DNA from: an alpha proteobacterium L41A
GTDB lineage: Bacteria > Pseudomonadota > Alphaproteobacteria > Caulobacterales > Caulobacteraceae
Direction: 5' to 3'
Assembly (NCBI GenBank): GCA_000335735.1
Contig: AMYY01000030.1
Location: 1-33,808, forward strand
Length of the DNA stretch: 33,808 nucleotides
This document shows, in pieces, positions 7,277-13,536 of this stretch. The notes below the pieces were generated by a model. The model did no database searches. It worked only from the letters and a program-made list of their open reading frames with translations, and was not told where the DNA came from. How positions within the stretch are numbered: position 1 is the first letter of the stretch; every line of letters begins with the position of its first letter. Position numbers and translations under genes: made by a program.

Positions 7277-9097
7277 ATGTCACGCATCATCAGGATCGCG
7301 GCTCTGTCCGTTCTGAGCCTGTCGTTCGCCGCGCCGCCGGTCGCCGTGCCGAGCGTCGCCCTGGCCAAGCCGCTGGATGGCGAACCGACGCCGGCGGCGT
7401 GCCGGCCGCTGGGGTTCGAGCTGGCGCCGCCGCCACCTGCTTTCGTGGCCACGCCGCCACCTCCCCCGCCCGTGAACGTCCCCCCGACCCGAAAGGCGGA
7501 TCGCGTTCCGTATGGCGCGCCCCCGCCCCCGCCCCCGCCCCCTCCTCCACCGCCGCCGCCAGCGCCTCCTGCGCCGCCTCCCCCTGCAGCGATGGCGGGG
7601 AATGTGGTCGTTACCGGCTCTCGGGTTTCGGCCATCATGCCCGCACCCGCGCCCGCGCCGGTCGACACCGAGCGGTATCCCGACGCGACGCCCAATCCGG
7701 TGAAGCGGACCAGCGATCAGCCGGTCTCGACCTTCTCCATCGACGTGGACACGGCGTCCTATTCGAACGTGCGGCGCTTCATCGACGAGGATCGTGCGCC
7801 GCCCAAGGATGCGGTGCGGGTCGAGGAGCTGATCAACGCCTTTGACTATGACTATGCCCGGCCGACCAGCCAGACCCGACCCTTCGCCATCACCACGGCG
7901 GTCGCGGCCTCGCCCTGGGCTGACGGGCGTCAGATCGTGCACATCGGCCTGCAAGGGTATGAACTGCCGGCGGGCGAGCAGCGTCCGCTGAACCTGACCT
8001 TCCTGGTCGACGTCTCCGGCTCGATGCGCAGTCCCGACAAGCTGGACCTGGCCAAGAAGGCGATGAACCTGGCCATCGATCGGCTGAGGCCGCAGGACAC
8101 CTTGGCGGTGACATATTATGCCGAAGGCGCGGGCACGACTTTGCAGCCCACGAAGGGCGACGAAAAGCTGAAGATGCGCTGCGCGGTCGCCAGCCTGCGG
8201 GCGTCAGGCGGCACGGCCGGGGCGACCGGCATGACCAACGCCTATGACCAGGCCCAGGCGAACTTCGCCCGCGACAAGGTCAATCGCATCCTGATGTTCA
8301 CCGACGGCGACTTCAACGTCGGGGTGACCGACGACAAGCGGCTGGAGGATTATGTCGCCGACAAGCGCGGGACCGGCATCTATCTGTCGGTCTATGGCTT
8401 CGGGCGCGGCAATTATCAGGACGCGCGGATGCAGACCATCGCCCAGGCGGGCAATGGGGTCGCGGCCTATGTCGGGGACCTGCGGGACGCGCGCCGCCTG
8501 TTCGGACCGGCCTTCGACAAGGGGGCCTTCCCCATCGCCGACGACGTCAAGATCCAGGTCGAGTTCAACCCCGCCCGCGTCGCCGAATGGCGGCTAATTG
8601 GCTATGAGACCCGACTGCTGAACGAGGAAGACTTCAACAACGATCAGGTCGATGCGGGCGAGGTCGGATCCGGCGCCAGCGTCACGGCCCTGTACGAAAT
8701 CACCCCCGTCGGCGGCCCGACGCAAATTCCCGATCGGCGCTATCCTGACAACCGTATCGGGGTCGGCGGCGGCGATCCGAACGGCGAGATCGGCTTCATC
8801 CAGGTGCGCTACAAGCAGCCGGGCCAGAGCCGCTCGGAGCTGATTCAGCAGCCGCTGACCAACCGTGCGGGCGGGCCTGTCAGCGGCCAGCCGCCCGAGG
8901 CCACGCGCTGGGCCATCGCGGTCGCCGGCTTCGGGCAAAAGCTGCGGGGCGATCCGTGGATGACGGCCGACTATGGCTGGGACCGGATCATCGATCAGGC
9001 GCAGGGGGCCAGGGGCGAAGATCCCTATGGCGACCGGGCCGAGTTCGTTCAGCTGGTGCGGGCGGCCCAGGGCCTTCCCCCGGTGCGGACGCCCTGA
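7277..9097 (+). CDS. Secreted von Willebrand factor type A protein (YfbK-like) with poly-proline linker
   Basis: The start ATG at 7277 follows a GGAGG site. The signal peptide covers about residues 1-30 (ending ALA). A Pro-rich linker (about 50-105) includes a run of fourteen prolines and is followed by NVVVTGSRV, a string typical of TonB-dependent receptor plugs. The family's N-terminal domain starts near STFSIDVDTASYSNVRRFI. The VWA domain carries an intact metal-ion site (DVSGSM, 245-250; later TGMTNAYDQA and FTDGDFNVG). The C-terminal DUF3520-type region ends in YGDRAEFVQLVRAAQ. The 606-aa protein matches YfbK-like proteins, which are predicted to bind protein ligands on the outer side of the inner membrane or at the outer membrane. 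The partner is unknown. Confidence 0.88.
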   Translation: MSRIIRIAALSVLSLSFAAPPVAVPSVALAKPLDGEPTPAACRPLGFELAPPPPAFVATPPPPPPVNVPPTRKADRVPYGAPPPPPPPPPPPPPPAPPAPPPPAAMAGNVVVTGSRVSAIMPAPAPAPVDTERYPDATPNPVKRTSDQPVSTFSIDVDTASYSNVRRFIDEDRAPPKDAVRVEELINAFDYDYARPTSQTRPFAITTAVAASPWADGRQIVHIGLQGYELPAGEQRPLNLTFLVDVSGSMRSPDKLDLAKKAMNLAIDRLRPQDTLAVTYYAEGAGTTLQPTKGDEKLKMRCAVASLRASGGTAGATGMTNAYDQAQANFARDKVNRILMFTDGDFNVGVTDDKRLEDYVADKRGTGIYLSVYGFGRGNYQDARMQTIAQAGNGVAAYVGDLRDARRLFGPAFDKGAFPIADDVKIQVEFNPARVAEWRLIGYETRLLNEEDFNNDQVDAGEVGSGASVTALYEITPVGGPTQIPDRRYPDNRIGVGGGDPNGEIGFIQVRYKQPGQSRSELIQQPLTNRAGGPVSGQPPEATRWAIAVAGFGQKLRGDPWMTADYGWDRIIDQAQGARGEDPYGDRAEFVQLVRAAQGLPPVRTP

Positions 9098-9099
9098 CC

Positions 9100-9126
9100 G
9101 GAACCGCCACGCTCGCGGCGGGTTTT
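9100..9126 (+). promoter_or_regulatory. Overlapping candidate terminator and EcfG-like promoter before the CBS gene
   Basis: GGAAC at 9100-9104, 16 bases, then GGTT at 9121-9124 is one mismatch from the alphaproteobacterial general-stress (EcfG) promoter GGAAC-N16/17-CGTT. The same bases can form a hairpin, CCGCC (9104-9108) with GGCGG (9117-9121), followed by TTTT, which would suit the end of the VWA transcript. The two readings are not exclusive. Both are weak on sequence alone. Confidence 0.35.
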
Positions 9127-9158
9127 CAGCGCAACGCTTCAAACAAAGGAAACCCGCC

Positions 9159-9566
9159 ATGAAGATCCGCGACGTGATGACCAAGGACGTGCATCTGGCC
9201 CGCCCCGCCGACACCATCCAGGACATAGCCAGCCGCATGGCCAAGGGCGACTTCGGCTTCGTGCCGGTGGCGGACGGCGATCAGCTGATCGGCACGATCA
9301 CCGACCGCGACATCGTGGTGCGCGCCCTGGCGACCGGCGCGGCCCCTTCCGCGGCGGTGGTCGAGTTCATCACGCGTGATCCGCAAACCGTGCTGGACAC
9401 CGACGACCTGAAGATCGTGCTGGACCTGATGGGCTCCAAGCAGATCCGTCGTGCGCCGGTCGTGGACAAGCACGGCCGCGTGGTCGGCGTCGTGTCGCTG
9501 GGCGACCTGTCGACGCGCGTGAAGGAGAAATACGCCGGCGAGACGCTGGAAAGCATCTCGCGTTAA
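9159..9566 (+). CDS. Stand-alone CBS-domain pair protein
   Basis: The 135-aa product is two CBS motifs and nothing else. The first begins MKIRDVMTKDVHLARPADTI and closes with GTITDRDIVVRALATG. The second begins near FITRDPQTVLDTDDL and closes with GRVVGVVSLGDLSTR. CBS pairs form a Bateman module that binds adenine nucleotides (AMP, ATP or SAM) at the cleft marked by the two [ST]xxD motifs (here TDRD and SLGD). Such small proteins are often general-stress or starvation products in alphaproteobacteria. The start ATG at 9159 follows AAAGGA. A longer frame into the upstream gene is an artefact of GC-rich coding. Confidence 0.92.
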   Translation: MKIRDVMTKDVHLARPADTIQDIASRMAKGDFGFVPVADGDQLIGTITDRDIVVRALATGAAPSAAVVEFITRDPQTVLDTDDLKIVLDLMGSKQIRRAPVVDKHGRVVGVVSLGDLSTRVKEKYAGETLESISR

Positions 9567-9641
9567 GACCTGCGTAACCGCGCCCCGACACCCGCCGTCA
9601 ATGATCTTGATTCATTCTGGCTGCGGGTTTCGGAGAGTGGC

Positions 9642-10208
9642 ATGGCGCGCGCGCAGTTCCAGAAGGGTCAGAAGGTCTGGGTCGAGTGCGTCGGCGCCTG
9701 GGCCTTCATCGAGCAGGTCCAGCCGGTCTGGGCGAAGGGCTTCGAGGAGCCCGTGCGCGTCACCTATGACGTCGGTCTGGGGCGCGAGTTCACCGCCAAC
9801 GAACTGATGCTGGCGGCTGACGATCCGGCTTCAGATCAGGGGCCTGGCCAGTGGCGGCTGCTGCGCGCGCGCAACAAATGGCAGCTGCCCGAGGATTGCC
9901 TGCATCATCCCCACCCCGGCACCTATCCGGTCGTCGTCACCGATCGGGCGGACTGGGGCGGTTGGCGCGTGCCGGGCGCCGAATATGATCGCGACCCGCA
10001 GCATATCGAGTTTCAGGCCCGCCTGATCGCCGCCGCGCCACAACTGATGCGCCTGGCCCAGGATCTGGTGGATCTGGTCGCGGAGACGCCGGACGATGCG
10101 CCGCCGGCCGTCCTGACCCTGGCCCGACAGGCGCGCGACACGCTGCAGGATGTGACGCGTGTGCTGGAACCCGCGCCGGACCGCCTGACGGCGCCCGCCG
10201 CCGCTTAA
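9642..10208 (+). CDS. Conserved-looking protein of unknown function upstream of the PleC-like kinase
   Basis: The 188-aa product starts at ATG 9642 with a GGAGAG ribosome site. The N-terminus (FQKGQKVWVECVGAWAFIEQ, then RVTYDVGLGREFTANEL) looks like a small beta-barrel of the SH3 type. A middle segment is rich in aromatic and His residues (LPEDCLHHPHPGTYPVVVTD), and the C-terminal half is helical (LMRLAQDLVDLVAETP, then LARQARDTLQDV). There is no signal peptide or membrane helix, so it is cytosolic. I do not recognise a family. It lies 90 bp upstream of the kinase start in the same direction, and the kinase promoter overlaps its stop codon. A functional link to the kinase is possible but unproven. 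Confidence 0.7.
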   Translation: MARAQFQKGQKVWVECVGAWAFIEQVQPVWAKGFEEPVRVTYDVGLGREFTANELMLAADDPASDQGPGQWRLLRARNKWQLPEDCLHHPHPGTYPVVVTDRADWGGWRVPGAEYDRDPQHIEFQARLIAAAPQLMRLAQDLVDLVAETPDDAPPAVLTLARQARDTLQDVTRVLEPAPDRLTAPAAA

Positions 10209-10219
10209 AAACCCGTTAA
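10205..10219 (+). promoter_or_regulatory. CtrA-type binding site TTAA-N7-TTAA upstream of the PleC-like kinase
   Basis: TTAA at 10205-10208 and TTAA at 10216-10219 are separated by exactly seven bases, the full CtrA consensus spacing. The site is about 80 bp before the kinase start and includes the stop codon of the previous gene. Two GANTC sites (GAATC 10243-10247, GATTC 10262-10266), targets of the CcrM methylase, lie between it and the start. A weak promoter can be read as TCGAC near 10236 and CCTAGATT at 10258-10265. Confidence 0.7.
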
Positions 10220-10298
10220 AAGCGCGCGCCGAGCCTCGACACGAATCCGCGACGCAGCCTAGATTCCCGCAACGAAGTGTTTGTCGGAGGGTCGGGGC

Positions 10299-12683
10299 TT
10301 GCGGGACGAGGAGCGGCGGGAAAATCGGTCGGGGCGTCGCGCCTCCGACCGCGCCGCCGGCGCGCCCGCCTGGTTGCGGATCGCCGTTCTGGTGCTGGCG
10401 CTGATCGCCGCGGGTTATGCGCTGATGGCGTCGCGGCAGGTCAGCCGCCCGACCCGCGAAATCAGCCGCCTGGAAGCCGAAAATCTCAAGCTCAACGCCG
10501 AGCTGGCCGCCAGCCAGACCGGCGTCCTGATCAAGTCGGCCGAGGCGGGCTTGGCCGCCGGCCGCACCGCCATCGCCGCCAAACGCCCGCCCATCGAAGT
10601 TGTGGAGGCCGCACAAGCCGCCGCGCCCAAGGTCGCCTTCACCCTCGTCGGTCCCGGCGAGACGGTGCAGGCGTTCAAGGGCGAAGGTTCGGTCGTCGCC
10701 AGCCAGGCGAATGTCGATGGCCTGAGGCTGGAGGCGCGGATCGCCCCCGTCCTGCCGAAAGACGGCGAAGCGCGGATCGTGTCGGCGGGCGGCGTGGTGC
10801 TGGCCTCGGCGCGCGCCGCCGAGATCGGCCAGCCCATCCTCACCCTGATCGGCATTGACGCGTCAGCCCTGGCCGATGGGGCTGAACCCCGCGCCGTGAC
10901 GCTGGGCGGCGAGCCCCGGATGGCGACCGCCGCCGCGACGGGTCCGGGCGGTCCTTTTGTGGTTGCGGTCTCTGAGGAGACGACCGCCTCCTTCTTCGAC
11001 GACGCCTGGGTGATCGTCGTGCCGCTGCTCCTGGGTCTTGGCGTCGTGGTCCTGTTCGTCCTCTATGGCCTGCGCCAGACGCGTCAGCATCGCGAGCGGG
11101 TGGCGACAGAAAAGCGGTTCCGCATCGCCGTCGAAGCCGCGCGCTGTGGGGTGTGGGAGTGGGATCTGGCCAAGGGCGAGGTTTCGCTGTCGGACTATAT
11201 GGCCGCGCTGCTGGGCTTTGCGCGCGGCGGCGTGACCGACGCCGAGGATGTGATCGGCCGCGTCCATCCGCGCTTTCAGGAAGAGGTCCGCCACGCCCTG
11301 CGGCAGGCGGCGGCCTACGGCGCCTTTGCGGTCACCTTCCCCGTGGCGGGGCCGGACGGGCGGGCGCGCTGGATCGACGCGCGGGGCCAGGCGCGCGGCG
11401 AGCGCGGCGACATGGGGTTTTCCGCCATCCTGGGCGTCGCGCTAGACATCACCGAGGCCCGGCGCGCCAAGGCCGCCGCCCAGGCCGCCGAGAGCCGGCT
11501 GCGCGACGGGGTGGAGAGCATCTCCGAAGCCTTTGTCCTGTTCGATCGTCAGGGGCGACTGATCCTGTGGAACCAGGCGTTTGAGGACGCCTTCGGCTTC
11601 GACCATGGTGTTGTGCGGCGCGGCGCGCTGAAGGACGAACTGAATCGGATCGCCGGCCTGGCCATCAAGGCGGAGCACCGTCCGGCCAGCGGTCGTGCGG
11701 GCCTGCGCGAAGTCGAGCTGAACGACGGCCGCTGGCTACAACTGTCCGAGCGGTTCACCTCCGAAGGCGGCTCGGTCGTCACCGCCGCCGACATCACCGC
11801 CATCAAACGCCAGGAGGCCGAGCGCCGCCGCGCCGCCGACGATCTGCGGGCCACCGTCGATCAGCTGGAATCCAGCCAGGAGAAGCTGTCGCTGCTGGCG
11901 CGCAAATATGAGGTCGCCATGACCCGGGCCGAGGCCGCCAACCAGGCCAAGTCCGAGTTTCTGGCCAATATGAGCCACGAACTGCGTACGCCTTTGAACG
12001 CCATCAACGGCTTCTCGGAAATCATGGCTAGCGAGCTGTTCGGACCGCTGAACGAGAAATACAAGGGTTACGCCGGCGACATCCTGAAGTCGGGCCAGCA
12101 CCTGCTCAGCCTGATCAACGACGTGCTCGACATGGCCAAGATCGAGGCCGGCAAGATGACCCTGCACTATGAGCCGGTGTCCCTGCGAGAGGTGTGCGAG
12201 GACGCGGTGCGGCTGATGCGCGGCAAGGTGCAGGATGCAGGCCTGAAGATCGCGGTCGAGGCCGGCGACCTGCCCGACATCGAGGCCGATCAACGCGGCG
12301 TCAAACAGGTGATGCTGAACCTGATCTCCAACGCCGTGAAGTTCACGCCTGAAGGCGGCTCCATCGTCGTGTCGCTGAAACCCTTCATTGGCGCGCAGGG
12401 CGAGGACCGCGTCCGCGTCGCCTGCGCCGACACCGGCATCGGCATCGCGCCCGAAGATCTGGTGCGCCTCGCCCGTCCGTTCGAACAGGTCGAGGGCCAG
12501 CATTCCAAGACCACCCAGGGCACCGGCCTGGGCCTGGCCTTGACCAAGTCCCTGATCGAAATGCACGGCGGCGAGCTGAAGATGGAAAGCCAGCCGGGGG
12601 TCGGGACCGTCGTCAGCTTCGACATGCCGGTGAAGCGGCCGGATCAGACGGTTCAGCCGATCCGGGCGGCCTTTGCGGCCTGA
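10299..12683 (+). CDS. pleC: PleC-like sensor histidine kinase (cell-cycle/polar development family)
   Basis: Starting from the TTG at 10299 (GGAGGG ribosome site 7 bases upstream), the protein has 794 aa. Two membrane helices (about 25-44 and 237-257) enclose a periplasmic domain of about 190 residues. Two PAS-type domains follow (about 270-388 and 398-504), then a coiled linker. The kinase core has NMSHELRTPLNAINGFSEIM (phospho-accepting His560) and the ATP lid motifs NLISNAVKFTPEGG, DTGIGI and GTGLGLALTKSLIEMHGG. The core and the C-terminal tail (PFEQVEGQHSKTTQGTGLGL) closely recall Caulobacter PleC, which phosphorylates or dephosphorylates DivK and PleD at a cell pole. There is no receiver domain. 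A start at the upstream TTG 10281 is less likely because it lies before the ribosome site. DivJ-like kinases are the main alternative. Confidence 0.78.
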   Translation: MRDEERRENRSGRRASDRAAGAPAWLRIAVLVLALIAAGYALMASRQVSRPTREISRLEAENLKLNAELAASQTGVLIKSAEAGLAAGRTAIAAKRPPIEVVEAAQAAAPKVAFTLVGPGETVQAFKGEGSVVASQANVDGLRLEARIAPVLPKDGEARIVSAGGVVLASARAAEIGQPILTLIGIDASALADGAEPRAVTLGGEPRMATAAATGPGGPFVVAVSEETTASFFDDAWVIVVPLLLGLGVVVLFVLYGLRQTRQHRERVATEKRFRIAVEAARCGVWEWDLAKGEVSLSDYMAALLGFARGGVTDAEDVIGRVHPRFQEEVRHALRQAAAYGAFAVTFPVAGPDGRARWIDARGQARGERGDMGFSAILGVALDITEARRAKAAAQAAESRLRDGVESISEAFVLFDRQGRLILWNQAFEDAFGFDHGVVRRGALKDELNRIAGLAIKAEHRPASGRAGLREVELNDGRWLQLSERFTSEGGSVVTAADITAIKRQEAERRRAADDLRATVDQLESSQEKLSLLARKYEVAMTRAEAANQAKSEFLANMSHELRTPLNAINGFSEIMASELFGPLNEKYKGYAGDILKSGQHLLSLINDVLDMAKIEAGKMTLHYEPVSLREVCEDAVRLMRGKVQDAGLKIAVEAGDLPDIEADQRGVKQVMLNLISNAVKFTPEGGSIVVSLKPFIGAQGEDRVRVACADTGIGIAPEDLVRLARPFEQVEGQHSKTTQGTGLGLALTKSLIEMHGGELKMESQPGVGTVVSFDMPVKRPDQTVQPIRAAFAA

Positions 12684-12704
12684 TTGACCTCGGAGGCGGA
12701 GGCG

Positions 12705-13382
12705 TTACTCCGCGGCGATCTCGCCGTGATGGTCGATGACGCCCAGGATCACGCCATCCTGGCCCACGAACAGCAGCCCCTCGCGCGAGAGGACCGCGAG
12801 AATCTTGGCGATGCTGGCCTTGCGCGGCGTCGTCGTGTCCTCGCCGCCCTCGAGGCGGCGAAGGGTTGATCGTGCGATGCCGGATTCGGCGGCCATCTGG
12901 TCGGCCGACCACTGGAGCATGGCGCGCGCCGCGCGAAGGGCGGCGGGAGAGATATCCGAGAAGCGATCCGCGCGCGACGGCCGATCGGCATTCGCGACGC
13001 CGCGCGACGGGCGCGATCCACCCGGAATCGCCAAGATGACGCCGACCCACTTGGAGGTTCGCCCGTCCCGTCCCATCACCGGTTCGGCGCGCGCATTGAA
13101 CCAACGATAGGAGCCGTCCGCGCACAGCAGCCGGTAGTCCGTATTGTAGGACATCTCATGAGACACGGCGGTCTTCCAGGCCGCGCTGACCCGGCTGACA
13201 TCTTCTGGATGGATCATCCGCAACCAGCCGTCGCCCAAGGCCTCTGAAGGCGGCTGCCCGGTCAGCGCCACCCACTCAGGCACGTCAAGCACATAGCCGT
13301 CCGCCTCGACGACGAACGTCACCACCGCTGTAGCCCTCAAGAAGCTGAGAAGCGTTTCAGGGCTCAGGGTGCTCCAAGACAT
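12705..13382 (-). CDS. PAS-domain protein with C-terminal XRE-type helix-turn-helix
   Basis: The protein of about 225 aa begins with a PAS fold of the PAS_3 type: VEADGYVLDVPEWVALTG, then WLRMIHPEDVSRV, then DYRLLCADGSYRWFNARAEP. A Ser/Arg-rich linker follows. The C-terminus is a helix-turn-helix, LRAARAMLQWSADQMAAESG, then IARSTLRRLEGGEDTTTPRK, followed by a short beta/alpha cap. A sensory domain joined to a DNA-binding domain suggests a one-component regulator. It is divergent from the bacteriophytochrome gene, so it may control that promoter or relay light or redox information. The ATG at 13382 starts the conserved part. Upstream GTG (13397) and TTG (13400) starts are possible, and none of the three has a strong ribosome site. 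It converges with the PleC-like gene, leaving 21 bp between stops. Confidence 0.82.
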   Translation of the reverse strand: MSWSTLSPETLLSFLRATAVVTFVVEADGYVLDVPEWVALTGQPPSEALGDGWLRMIHPEDVSRVSAAWKTAVSHEMSYNTDYRLLCADGSYRWFNARAEPVMGRDGRTSKWVGVILAIPGGSRPSRGVANADRPSRADRFSDISPAALRAARAMLQWSADQMAAESGIARSTLRRLEGGEDTTTPRKASIAKILAVLSREGLLFVGQDGVILGVIDHHGEIAAE

Positions 13383-13419
13383 ACGGGGACCATACACCAA
13401 ATTGCGCCAGCGGACATAA

Positions 13420-13435
13420 ATGTAACCCGTTACAT
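13420..13435. promoter_or_regulatory. Perfect 7-bp dyad ATGTAAC-CC-GTTACAT, candidate operator
   Basis: ATGTAAC at 13420-13426 and GTTACAT at 13429-13435 form a perfect inverted repeat with a 2-bp spacer. It sits 37 bp upstream of the PAS-HTH start, within the divergent region shared with the phytochrome gene. The size and symmetry fit a dimeric HTH regulator, possibly the adjacent PAS-HTH protein. Confidence 0.6.
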
Positions 13436-13483
13436 GACGAATTGCAGCAATAGCGAAGTTTAAAGGATTTGTAATGCGCCAAA

Positions 13484-13512
13484 ATGGATCGTATTAAGCC
13501 CATTCGATCCAT
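13484..13512. promoter_or_regulatory. Second dyad ATGGATCG-N13-CGATCCAT before the phytochrome gene
   Basis: The 8-bp arms 13484-13491 and 13505-13512 are perfect inverted copies with a 13-base AT-rich spacer. The right arm ends 24 bp before the phytochrome start, so it lies in the promoter or leader. It could be an operator or a leader hairpin. Confidence 0.5.
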
Positions 13513-13536
13513 AGAGATCGTTTGGAGACGCTCCAC

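Noticed and set aside
7277..7640. The poly-proline C/G repeat as a CRISPR or structural DNA repeat
   Set aside because: It lies inside the VWA reading frame and encodes an ordinary flexible linker; there are no spacers.
9600..9807. Short Arg/Ser-rich open frame overlapping the unknown 188-aa gene
   Set aside because: It is a frame shadow of the gene at 9642 with biased composition and no ribosome site.
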